Shown in pieces: positions 17,490-24,554 of a stretch of DNA of 64,000 nucleotides. The notes under the pieces are model-generated. The model saw nothing but the letters and a program-made list of their open reading frames with translations, did not search any database and was not told the origin of the DNA. The stretch comes from Pseudonocardia sp. HH130630-07 (GTDB lineage Bacteria; Actinomycetota; Actinomycetes; Mycobacteriales; Pseudonocardiaceae): the NCBI RefSeq assembly GCF_001698125.1, contig NZ_CP013854.1, forward strand, positions 2,914,001 through 2,978,000. Reading direction: 5' to 3'. A program made the translations under genes and the position numbers. The number at the start of each line of letters is the position of its first letter. The stretch's first letter is position 1.

Positions 17490-17964
17490 GGTCGTCCACC
17501 CGCGGCATCATCCGGATGGCGACCAGGGTGCCGACCGGCCGGGAGACGGCGAGCAGGGCACCCGCGACGGTGTTGGGCCGGGACAGCCGGCTGCGCCGCA
17601 GCAGGTGCACGGCCAGTCGCTCATCGGCGTACCAGCCGGCCGCGACCGCGGTGTACCGGCCGAACGCCGCGGGCTGCGGGACGGGCGCGATCGCGAACGG
17701 GTTGACCGGGTTGGCGCGGGCCTCGAGCATCCCGATCCCGGCGATCGCCGTCTGGATGATCCCGGTGACCAGCCGGCGCCGGCGTGGGCTGGCGATCTCG
17801 TCCTTCGCGGCGAAGTCGAGGAACGTGAGGACCCCCGTGGCCGCGAGCATGATCGGCAGGCCCCGGCTCTCGGCGGCCCCGACGGCGATCCGGGCCGCGT
17901 CGACCTCGGCCACGTCTCGCGCGGCGTCCTGCGGGGTGGGCTGTGGAGTGGGCTGCTGCCCCAT
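17482..17964 (-). CDS. Conserved hypothetical protein paired with the winged-helix regulator
   Basis: I do not recognise this 160-residue protein. It starts with a short Gln/Pro-rich stretch, then has weakly hydrophobic segments (GLPIMLAATGVLTFLDFAA near 35-53 and VTGIIQTAIAGIGML near 67-81), suggesting membrane association. ATG at 17964 follows AAGGAGG on the minus strand at ideal spacing. It is the first gene of a two-gene operon whose second gene is a winged-helix regulator. Confidence 0.7.
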   Translation of the reverse strand: MGQQPTPQPTPQDAARDVAEVDAARIAVGAAESRGLPIMLAATGVLTFLDFAAKDEIASPRRRRLVTGIIQTAIAGIGMLEARANPVNPFAIAPVPQPAAFGRYTAVAAGWYADERLAVHLLRRSRLSRPNTVAGALLAVSRPVGTLVAIRMMPRVDDRA

Positions 17965-17985
17965 GGGTGACCTCCTTGCGGTTCG

Positions 17986-18010
17986 GGAAAGTAGTACCAC
18001 ACGACTTTCC
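17986..18010. promoter_or_regulatory. Operator-like inverted repeat upstream of the winged-helix operon
   Basis: GGAAAGT-N11-ACTTTCC has perfect seven-base arms, extended inward by GT/AC one base in. It lies 22 bases before the operon start codon and 14 bases from the IS5-family left end, so the insertion spared it. Confidence 0.55.
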
Positions 18011-18023
18011 GGCCGGGCACTTA

Positions 18024-18965
18024 GGGCGTGTCTCCCAGATAGGCGGAGCGGGGTGCGCGATGCTTGATCGGTGCCGCGTACCGCTGTCCTGACTGATGCC
18101 CAGTGGGCCCGTCTGGCGCCGCTGTTGCCCTCCTCCGAGGGTCGTCGCGGGCGCCCGTTCCGCGATGACCGCCGGGTGCTCGAGGGGATCATCTACCGGT
18201 ATCGGTGCGGGCTTCCCTGGCGCGACGTCCCAGCCGAGTTCGGGCCGTGGCAGACGTTGTGGAAGCGGCACCGCCGCTACAGCGGCGACGGCACCTGGGA
18301 CCACATCCTGGCTGCTCTTCTGGTCGAGGCCGACGCCGCCGAGGTGCTCGGGTGGGCGGTCAGCGTGGACTCCACGATCATCCGTGCCCACCAGCACGCC
18401 GCGACCCTCAAGCGCGACACAGGGGGCCGGATCGAACTACACGAATCTGCTCGCCGAACCAGCAGATCACGCGCTGGGACGGTCCCGCGGAGGGCTGTCG
18501 ACGAAGATCCACCAGCTCGTTGACGGGCACGGCCGCCCGCTGGTGGTCCTCCTCGGCCCCGGCCAGGGCGGCGACTCGCCAATGTTTCCGCACCTGATGG
18601 CGCGCCTGAGCATCGCCCGACCGGGCCCGGGACGACCCCGGACCCGGCCTGAACGCGTGCGCGCGGACAAGGCCTACTCCTCACGCGCGATCCGCCGGCA
18701 CCTGCGCGAGCGCCGGATCATCGCTGTCATTCCGGAGCCCTCTGACCAGCAGGGACACCGCAAACGACGGGGCTCACGCGGTGGCCGACCGCCCGCATTC
18801 GATCCGGTCGACTACCGAAACCGCAACGTCGTCGAGTGCGGGTTCTGCCACGTCAAGCAGTGGCGCGGGCTGGCCACCCGTTACGACAAGCTCGCCCTGA
18901 CCTTCCGCGGCGGCGCCGTCCTGAAGGCGATCGTCACCTGGCTCCGCGCATTGGGAGACACACCC
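18024..18965 (+). mobile_element. IS5-family insertion sequence (IS427-like)
   Basis: The element is 942 bp with terminal inverted repeats GGGCGTGTCTCCCA (18024-18037) and TGGGAGACACACCC (18952-18965), which match at 13 of 14 positions. TA flanks both ends (18022-18023 and 18966-18967), the two-base target duplication typical of the IS427 subgroup. It carries one transposase gene split by a frame change. The right end abuts the next insertion element directly. Confidence 0.88.
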
Positions 18966-18968
18966 TAG
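18071..18968 (+). CDS. IS5-family transposase, two overlapping frames (OrfA/OrfB)
   Basis: OrfA (18071-18523) holds the N-terminal domain and the first catalytic Asp in VDSTIIRAHQHAA. OrfB, in the +1 frame, covers about 18420-18968. It holds LSTKIHQLVDGHGRPL, the second Asp in ADKAYSSRAIRRHL and the Glu region NVVECGFCHVKQWRGLATRYDK. Together they form a DDE transposase of about 290 residues. IS427-type elements normally make the full protein by ribosomal frameshifting in the overlap; the GGGGG at about 18422 is a candidate slip site. The OrfB stop TAG (18966-18968) is completed by the flanking TA. The GTG start at 18071 gives the usual N-terminus. Confidence 0.88.
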
Positions 18969-18975
18969 ACCGTAT

Positions 18976-18991
18976 GGAGGCCGGCGCCTCC
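18976..18991. repeat. Short hairpin in the IS1111 left end
   Basis: GGAGGC-CGGC-GCCTCC can form a six-pair stem that overlaps the left subterminal repeat. It may be part of the transposase recognition site. Confidence 0.45.
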
Positions 18992-19054
18992 GCTCGTAAG
19001 TTGGCGCGGGTCGCCGTCGTTGGGTGACGGTGCCGCATTTACGGGGAGGCGCCG

Positions 19055-20158
19055 GTGTCGGGCGAGGGTACGTGGGTCGGGTTGGACGTCCATGCGCGAT
19101 CAGTGATCGGTTGCGCGATCGAGGAGAGTGCAGCTGAGATCCGGACGCAGCGGATCGGGGCGCGGACTGAGCAGATCGTGGAGTGGGTGCGTGCGCAGCC
19201 CGGTCCGGTGATGGCCTGCTACGAGGCCGGCCCGACCGGATTCGGGCTGGCGCGGGCGCTGCGGGCCGCGGGTGTGGCCTGCGAGGTCGTGGCGCCGTCG
19301 AAGATCGAGCGACCGTCCGGGGACAAGGTCAAGACCGACCGGCGCGACGCGGAGCGGCTGGCGCGGTTGCTGCGGATCGGTGAGGTCCCCGGGGTGCGGG
19401 TCCCGACCGAGGCCGAAGAAGCCGCCCGGGACCTGGTCCGGGCTCGCGAGGACTGCCGCAGCGACCTGATGCGGGCCCGCCACCGTCTCTCCAAGCTGCT
19501 GCTGCGCCAGGGCCTGGTCTGGGACAACACCGCCTGGACCGCCGCGCACGAGGTCTGGCTGCGCAGTCACCACTTCGACCGGCGCGGTGTCCAGCTCGCC
19601 TTCGACGAGGCCCTGGATGCGGTGTTCACCGTCCATGCCCGCCGGGCTCGGCTCGACGCTGCGATCGTCGAGATGGCCGCCAGCGACCCGGTGTTGGCCG
19701 GGCCGGTCGGGCGGCTGTCGTGTCTGCGGGGCGTCTCGACGCTGACCGCGACCGGGCTGTGCGTCGAGGTCGCCGACTGGCACCGGTTCACCGGCGCCAC
19801 CATCGGCTCCTACCTCGGGCTGGTGCCCTCGGAGTTCTCCTCCGGGTCGCGGCGGGTCCAGGGCGGGATCACCAAGACCGGTAACTCGCATGCCCGGCGG
19901 CTGCTGGTCGAAGCGGCCTGGCACCACCGCCGCCCGCTGCGCCCGAGCCGGGAACGGGCCCGACGCGCCGATGGGCAACCCGCCGTGGTCCGCGACCGCG
20001 CCGACGCCGGGAACCGGCGCCTGCACCAGCGCTGGACCCGCTTGGACCACCGCAACAAGCGACCGACCGTGGCTGTCGTCGCGGTCGCCCGCGAGCTCGC
20101 CGGCTGGTGCTGGAGCCTGGCCACCCTCGAGGAAACGGCCGCAGCGAGAACCGGCTGA
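19055..20158 (+). CDS. IS110/IS1111-family DEDD transposase (recombinase)
   Basis: This 367-residue protein has the N-terminal RuvC-like DEDD domain: GLDVHARSV (D), CYEAGPTGFGLAR (E), and KTDRRDAERLARLL (two D). Its C-terminal Transposase_20 domain carries SSGSRRVQGGITKTGNSHARRLLVEAAW, which contains the conserved serine region. All key residues are present and the length is normal, so it looks active. GTG at 19055 follows GGAGG (19045-19049). Enzymes of this family recombine DNA under the guidance of a structured RNA encoded in the element's non-coding end; in the IS1111 group that end lies downstream of the gene. Confidence 0.93.
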   Translation: MSGEGTWVGLDVHARSVIGCAIEESAAEIRTQRIGARTEQIVEWVRAQPGPVMACYEAGPTGFGLARALRAAGVACEVVAPSKIERPSGDKVKTDRRDAERLARLLRIGEVPGVRVPTEAEEAARDLVRAREDCRSDLMRARHRLSKLLLRQGLVWDNTAWTAAHEVWLRSHHFDRRGVQLAFDEALDAVFTVHARRARLDAAIVEMAASDPVLAGPVGRLSCLRGVSTLTATGLCVEVADWHRFTGATIGSYLGLVPSEFSSGSRRVQGGITKTGNSHARRLLVEAAWHHRRPLRPSRERARRADGQPAVVRDRADAGNRRLHQRWTRLDHRNKRPTVAVVAVARELAGWCWSLATLEETAAARTG

Positions 20159-20484
20159 GCCTCTGGCTCGGCCGCCACAGACCCCGGCGGGAGTCGGGAG
20201 AGGATGCAGGCAGCGCGAGGAGCGACCCGCGATACAGCTATGAGCAGCTCAGCCCCGATCAGCTCGGGACGAGGCGACGCTCGCCCCTAGACTCGCGGAA
20301 CGCTCCCGACGAACACCCGGTCATGCGGTGACCAACCCGCGTATATCAGTCTGACCGCGCGTCGAGCCGACACGCCTCCACCCACCCGGCCCCGTCGGGC
20401 CCACAACCGCCCTGAGCAGCCCCGATACCAGATATCGAGGGGCCGATCACCCCTGCCCACTTGACAGAAGTGACCTCCATATCA
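20159..20484 (+). ncRNA. Candidate guide (seek/bridge) RNA region in the IS1111 right end
   Basis: This 326-base stretch has no credible gene and lies where IS1111-type elements encode their guide RNA. Several hairpins are visible by eye: CCCCGATA (20420-20427) pairs with TATCGAGGGG (20433-20442) with one bulged A, and GGTCA (20319-20323) pairs with TGACC (20329-20333). Others lie near 20240-20275 and 20383-20400. The boundaries of the RNA and its guide loops cannot be set without comparison to other copies. Confidence 0.5.
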
Positions 20485-20553
20485 GCTGTGGCCTCGCCTA
20501 GGGTGGTGCTCCGTGCGCCGGGGCGGTGCACGGGCGAGGACAGGGGTACGGCG

Positions 20554-21318
20554 ATGGGCGGGCGGACGCTGGTGCGCGGCGACGGGACGCCGCTGTGGCA
20601 GCAGCTGCTGACCGATCTGCGCCGCCGGCTCGACGACGGCGAGTTCGCCCGCGCGCTGCCCGGTGAGTTCGCGCTCGCGGCGGAGTACTCGGTGAGCCGC
20701 TACACCGTCCGCGAGGCGCTGCGCCGGATGCGGGAGGACGGCGCGGTCGTCGCCAGCCGCGGGCGGGTGTCGCGGCCGAGCGCCGGCGCCGAGATCGAAC
20801 AGCCGCTGGACGAGCCGTACTCGCTCTACGTCGCGGTCGAGGCGGCCGGGCGGACCCAGCGCAGCGTCGTGCGCATCTTCGAGGTGCGGGCGGACGGGGT
20901 GATCGCCGCCCGGATGGGCCTGGAGGAGTCGACGCCGCTGGTGCACCTGGAGCGGCTGCGGCTCGCCGACGCCGAGCCGCTCGCCGTCGACCGGGTGTGG
21001 CTGCCGCACGACCTCGCGGGCCCGCTGCTCGATGTCGACTTCTCCAACACCGGTCTGTACCCGGAGTACCGGCGCCGCTGCGGGATCCGGGTCGACGGCG
21101 GCAACGAGAACATCCGGGCCGTGTTCCCCTCCCGCGGCGAGCGCGAGCTGCTGGGGATCGACGACGGCGTCGCCGCGCTGTCCATCGAGCGGCTCGGTCT
21201 GGCCGGCGACCGTCCGGTCGAGTGGCGGCACACCCTGGTCCGCGGGGACCGGTTCTCGGTCACCGCACGCTTCTCGTCCCGGACCGGCTACCGGGTGGAC
21301 CTGTCCGAGCCGGTGTGA
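20554..21318 (+). CDS. GntR-family regulator with UTRA domain
   Basis: This 254-residue HutC/PhnF-type repressor has an N-terminal GntR winged helix (residues about 8-75: PLWQQLLTDLRRRLDDGEF... YSVSRYTVREALRRMREDGAVVASRGRVS). A C-terminal UTRA effector domain follows (about 95-245). The effector is unknown. ATG at 20554 opens the conserved domain. An in-frame ATG at 20461 lies inside the IS1111 right end and is rejected. No obvious target gene adjoins, and the IS insertions may have displaced its natural upstream region. Confidence 0.9.
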   Translation: MGGRTLVRGDGTPLWQQLLTDLRRRLDDGEFARALPGEFALAAEYSVSRYTVREALRRMREDGAVVASRGRVSRPSAGAEIEQPLDEPYSLYVAVEAAGRTQRSVVRIFEVRADGVIAARMGLEESTPLVHLERLRLADAEPLAVDRVWLPHDLAGPLLDVDFSNTGLYPEYRRRCGIRVDGGNENIRAVFPSRGERELLGIDDGVAALSIERLGLAGDRPVEWRHTLVRGDRFSVTARFSSRTGYRVDLSEPV

Positions 21319-21328
21319 TCCCGGCGGG

Positions 21329-21832
21329 TCAGGCGGGGACCGACACGCCCAGCCCGCCGCGGGTGTCCGCGCCGTAGCGGGCGATCTCGGCGTCCAGGTC
21401 CAGCGCGGCGGTCGTCATGCCGGTCCCGTCGAGCAGGGCGGCCGGGACCAGCCAGCAGACCTCGAACTCCAGCCCGTCCGGGTCGTGGGCGTAGAGGGCC
21501 TTGGTGCTCCCGTGGTCCGACGCACCGGCCAGCGCCCCGGCGGCCCGCAGCCGGTCGGCGATCCGGGCCAGCTCGGCGAGGGTGTCGACCTCCCAGGCCA
21601 GGTGGTAGAGCCCGACCGTGCCGCGCCCGGCGAGGGACGGCCCGGCCTGCTCCCCGACGGCGAACAGCGCGAGGTCGTGGTCGTTGGACGAGCCCGCCGC
21701 CTGCAGGAAGGCGCCTCGGCCACCGGGGATCTCGGTGACCACCCGGAAGCCGAGCGTGTCGGCGTAGAACGCGACGCTGCGCGCGACGTCGCGGACGTAG
21801 AGGACGGCGTGGTTGAGGCGCTGGACGGGCAT
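21329..21832 (-). CDS. VOC-family (glyoxalase/dioxygenase-like) protein
   Basis: This 167-residue protein has the paired beta-alpha-beta-beta-beta modules of the vicinal oxygen chelate superfamily. Candidate metal ligands are His in NHAVLYVRDV, His in GLYHLAWEV and Glu in GLEFEVCW, the pattern of catechol-type extradiol dioxygenases and related lyases. The substrate is unknown. A 20-base inverted repeat just upstream (21846-21865) suggests control by a MarR-like repressor encoded elsewhere, since none adjoins. Confidence 0.85.
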   Translation of the reverse strand: MPVQRLNHAVLYVRDVARSVAFYADTLGFRVVTEIPGGRGAFLQAAGSSNDHDLALFAVGEQAGPSLAGRGTVGLYHLAWEVDTLAELARIADRLRAAGALAGASDHGSTKALYAHDPDGLEFEVCWLVPAALLDGTGMTTAALDLDAEIARYGADTRGGLGVSVPA

Positions 21833-21845
21833 GGTCGCTCCCGGA

Positions 21846-21865
21846 TTAGTTGAACTCTCATCTAA
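21846..21865. promoter_or_regulatory. MarR-like operator upstream of the VOC gene
   Basis: TTAGTTGA-ACTC-TCATCTAA is an inverted repeat with one mismatched pair. It lies 13 bases before the VOC start codon and probably covers its promoter. Confidence 0.5.
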
Positions 21866-21890
21866 AGCGTACGCCGCGGCGACCCCGGGT

Positions 21891-22331
21891 TCAACGGGTG
21901 ACGAGCCGGGTGAGGACGACGGCCGAGCGCGTGTGGTCGACGTTCGCCGCCATCCGGAGCCGTTCCAGGGCGTCCTCCAGCGAACGGACGTCCCGTGAGC
22001 GCAGCAGGACCAGCGCGTCGGCCTCGCCGGTGACGGTGCCCGCGGTGACCACCTCCGGGACCGCCGACAGCATCCGCTGCAGCTCGGCCGGGGCGACCGT
22101 GCCGCGGCAGAACAGCTCGACGTAGGCCTCGACCCCGGGGCCGTCCTCGACCTCCGGGTCCACCTGCACGGTGAACCCGGTGATCACCCCGCGGGTGGTG
22201 AGCCGGTCCACCCGGCGGCGCACCGCGGACGCGGACAGCCCCACCCGCTCCGCCAGCTCGGCCCAGCCGGCCCGGCCGTCGACCCGCAGCAGGTCCAGCA
22301 GCTTCCGGTCGGTCGCGTCGATCCCGTCCAC
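21891..22331 (-). CDS. Lrp/AsnC-family regulator
   Basis: This 146-residue feast/famine regulator has an N-terminal helix-turn-helix (DATDRKLLDLLRVDGRAGWAELAERVGLSASAVRRRVDRL) and a C-terminal RAM ligand-binding domain. GTG at 22331 gives the standard N-terminus; the longer frame up to 22520 overlaps the divergent gene and has no family similarity. It is divergent from the ddaH-like and rocD genes, the arrangement also remembered near mycobacterial rocD (Rv2321c-Rv2324). It therefore likely senses arginine, ornithine or a related amino acid and controls that pair. Confidence 0.92.
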   Translation of the reverse strand: MDGIDATDRKLLDLLRVDGRAGWAELAERVGLSASAVRRRVDRLTTRGVITGFTVQVDPEVEDGPGVEAYVELFCRGTVAPAELQRMLSAVPEVVTAGTVTGEADALVLLRSRDVRSLEDALERLRMAANVDHTRSAVVLTRLVTR

Positions 22332-22339
22332 GGCGTCCG

Positions 22340-22345
22340 ATGCTA
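22340..22345 (-). promoter_or_regulatory. Leaderless -10 box for the Lrp gene
   Basis: On the minus strand TAGCAT is followed by eight bases and the GTG start at 22331. Confidence 0.4.
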
Positions 22346-22347
22346 GA

Positions 22348-22418
22348 TCCGTGCACGGACGCCGGTAAAGACGCACGAATCCTGCGCACGATGCCGGGAA
22401 ACGCAGGCAGGGTGCGCA
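22348..22418. promoter_or_regulatory. Lrp-type operator region
   Basis: The divergent spacer holds a perfect 12-base palindrome TCCGTGCACGGA (22348-22359). It also holds two TGCGCA boxes (22383-22388 and 22413-22418) exactly 30 bases apart, close to three helical turns. This spacing suits an oligomeric Lrp protein. Confidence 0.4.
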
Positions 22419-22431
22419 GCATGCTGATGAC

Positions 22432-23289
22432 ATGACCGTCGAGCTCGTCCAACCGCTCCCCGTGGCCGCTCGCCCGGCCCGGGTGCCGTCGGTGCTCATG
22501 TGCCGTCCGACCCACTTCACCGTGAGCTACCGGATCAACCCGTGGATGCGCCCCGAGCAGCACACCGACACCCCGCTGGCGGTGCGCCAGTGGCAGGACC
22601 TGCACGCGGTCTACCGCGAGCTGGGCTTCGACGTCCGGCTGGTCGACCCGCTGCCCGGCTCGCCGGACATGGTCTACGCCGCGAACGGCGGCACGGTCGT
22701 CGACGGGATCGCCTGGACCGCCCGCTTCCGGTACCCGGAGCGCGCCGCCGAGGCGCCCGCGTACGCGGCCTGGTTCCGCACGGCCGGCCTGGACGTGCAC
22801 GAGGCCGCGGCCGTCAACGAGGGCGAGGGTGACCTGCTGCTGGTCGGGGACACGATCTACGCCGGGACCGGGTTCCGGACCGACCCGGCAGCGCACGCCG
22901 AGGCGGCCGCGGTGCTGGGCCGCGACGTGGTGTCGCTGCGCCTGGTCGATCCGCGCTACTACCACCTCGACACGGCGTTCGCCGTCCTCGACCCGGCGGG
23001 CGGGCCCGGCTCCGTCGCCTACCTCCCCGCGGCGTTCGACGCCGCGTCGCGGGAGGTGCTGCGCGACCGGTTCCCGGACGCGGTCACCGTCGGCGACGAC
23101 GACGCGGCCGTGCTGGGCCTGAACTGCTTCTCCGACGGCCGGACCGTCGTCCACGCGCCGCAGGCGGCCCGCTTCGCGGCCGCACTGGCCGAGCGCGGGT
23201 ACGGCACCGTCGGCGTCGACACCTCCGAGCTCCGCCGCGGTGGCGGCGGGATCAAGTGCTGCACCCTCGAACTGCGGGAGGCCCCGTGA
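22432..23289 (+). CDS. ddaH: Dimethylargininase-like amidinohydrolase (DdaH family)
   Basis: This 285-residue protein has the guanidino-group-modifying pentein fold. The catalytic residues are visible: Glu in NEGEGDLLLVG, His in YYHLDTAF and the nucleophilic Cys in GGIKCCTLEL near the C-terminus. Members hydrolyse dimethylarginine or arginine-like compounds to citrulline, or ornithine-related variants. With rocD translated from an overlapping start and an Lrp gene in front, a role in arginine or ornithine catabolism is likely. The exact substrate is not certain. Confidence 0.85.
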   Translation: MTVELVQPLPVAARPARVPSVLMCRPTHFTVSYRINPWMRPEQHTDTPLAVRQWQDLHAVYRELGFDVRLVDPLPGSPDMVYAANGGTVVDGIAWTARFRYPERAAEAPAYAAWFRTAGLDVHEAAAVNEGEGDLLLVGDTIYAGTGFRTDPAAHAEAAAVLGRDVVSLRLVDPRYYHLDTAFAVLDPAGGPGSVAYLPAAFDAASREVLRDRFPDAVTVGDDDAAVLGLNCFSDGRTVVHAPQAARFAAALAERGYGTVGVDTSELRRGGGGIKCCTLELREAP

Positions 23290-24524
23290 CCGCCACCTTC
23301 CCCGGACGCACCGGGCTCTCCGGACGCACCGGCGACGCGATCGCGCTCGCCGACCGGTTCGGCACCGCCAACTACGCACCGCTGCCGGTGGTGCTGAGCG
23401 AGGGCACGGGGGCGTGGGTCACCGACGTCGACGGCCGCCGCTACCTCGACGCCCTCGCCGGCTACTCCGCGTTGAACTTCGGCCACCGCCACCCGGTGCT
23501 GGTCGAGGCCGCGCACCGGCAGCTGGAGTCGCTCACGCTGACCGCGCGGGCCTTCCACAACGACCGGCTGCCCGGGTTCCAGCAGCAGCTCGCCGAGCTG
23601 ACCGGCACCGAGGCGGTGCTCCCGATGAACACCGGCGCCGAGGCCGTGGAGTCCGCGATCAAGGTCGCGCGGGCCTGGGGCTACCGGGTCCGCGGCGTGC
23701 GGCCCGGGGCGGCCCGGATCGTCGTCGCCGGGGGGAACTTCCACGGCCGGACGACGACGGTCGTCTCCTTCTCCGACGACCCGGACGCCCGTACCGACTT
23801 CGGGCCGTTCACCCCCGGCTTCGACCGGGTGCCCTACGGCGACGCCGCCGCGCTGGCCGCCGCGCTCACCGAGGACACGGTCGCCGTGCTCCTCGAACCG
23901 GTGCAGGGCGAGGCCGGGGTGATCGTCCCGCCGGAGGGGTACCTGGCCGAGGTGCGCAGGCTCACCGCGGAGCGCGACGTGCTGCTGGTCTGCGACGAGA
24001 TCCAGTCCGGGCTCGGCCGGGCCGGGGCCACGCTGTGCAGCGACCTGTCCGGTGTCCGGGCCGACCTCTACACCCTCGGCAAGGCACTCGGCGGCGGCGT
24101 GCTGCCGGTGAGCGCCGTGGTCGGGCGGCGGGACGTGCTCGGCGTGCTGCGGCCCGGGGAACACGGTTCGACGTTCGGCGGGAACCCGCTCGCCGCCGCC
24201 GTCGGGTCCGCGGTGTGCGGGCTGCTCGGCACCGGGGAGCTGCAGGCCGCGGCCCGCGACCTCGGGCGCCGCGCCGGTGAGCGGCTGGCCGGGCTGCCGG
24301 GGCTGACCGCCGTCCGGGGGGCCGGGCTGTGGTTCGGCGTCGACGTCGACCCGGCGGTCGGGACCGGCCGGGAGGTGTGCGTGGAACTGGCCCGGCGCGG
24401 GGTCCTGGCGAAGGAGACGCACGGCAGCACGGTCCGCCTGTCCCCGCCGCTGGTCGTCACCCGCGAGGAGGTCGACCTGCTCGTGGACACCCTGGGCGCC
24501 ACCCTCGAGCACCTGGCCCCCTGA
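23286..24524 (+). CDS. rocD: Ornithine-oxo-acid transaminase RocD
   Basis: This 412-residue class III PLP aminotransferase converts ornithine and 2-oxoglutarate to glutamate semialdehyde and glutamate. Visible motifs are NTGAEAVESAIKVAR (phosphate binding), NFHGRTTTVVSFS, the cofactor Asp in LLVCDEIQSGLGR and the PLP Lys in TLGKALGGGVLPVSAVVG. GTG at 23286 overlaps the ddaH stop by four bases, so the two are coupled. The product can enter proline synthesis through ProC (31426) or glutamate synthesis. Confidence 0.94.
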   Translation: MTATFPGRTGLSGRTGDAIALADRFGTANYAPLPVVLSEGTGAWVTDVDGRRYLDALAGYSALNFGHRHPVLVEAAHRQLESLTLTARAFHNDRLPGFQQQLAELTGTEAVLPMNTGAEAVESAIKVARAWGYRVRGVRPGAARIVVAGGNFHGRTTTVVSFSDDPDARTDFGPFTPGFDRVPYGDAAALAAALTEDTVAVLLEPVQGEAGVIVPPEGYLAEVRRLTAERDVLLVCDEIQSGLGRAGATLCSDLSGVRADLYTLGKALGGGVLPVSAVVGRRDVLGVLRPGEHGSTFGGNPLAAAVGSAVCGLLGTGELQAAARDLGRRAGERLAGLPGLTAVRGAGLWFGVDVDPAVGTGREVCVELARRGVLAKETHGSTVRLSPPLVVTREEVDLLVDTLGATLEHLAP

Positions 24525-24542
24525 CCCTGCGGCGGGCGATGG

Positions 24543-24548
24543 CAGGCT
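24543..24548 (+). promoter_or_regulatory. Possible leaderless -10 for gpmA
   Basis: CAGGCT lies six bases before ATG at 24555. There is no ribosome-binding site in the 30-base gap. Confidence 0.35.
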
Positions 24549-24554
24549 GGGGGC

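Larger units (their letters stand above)
18966..20484 (+). mobile_element. IS110-family element, IS1111 subgroup
   Basis: The element consists of an 89-base left end, a DEDD transposase gene and a right non-coding end of about 326 bases. Subterminal inverted repeats match at nine of ten positions: TATGGAGGCC at 18973-18982 and GACCTCCATA at 20472-20481. Seven bases outside the left repeat and about three outside the right repeat agree with IS1111-type ends. The boundaries are therefore estimates. No target duplication is expected for this family. The left boundary coincides with the right end of the IS5-family element. Confidence 0.72.

Noticed and set aside
20461..20466. TTGACA as a -35 box driving the GntR gene from the IS end
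   Set aside because: No -10-like box lies 16-18 bases downstream; the nearest TAGGGT (20499) is 32 bases away.
20461..20553. Longer N-terminus for the GntR regulator from ATG 20461
   Set aside because: The first part lies in the IS1111 right end and has no family similarity; ATG 20554 opens the conserved domain.
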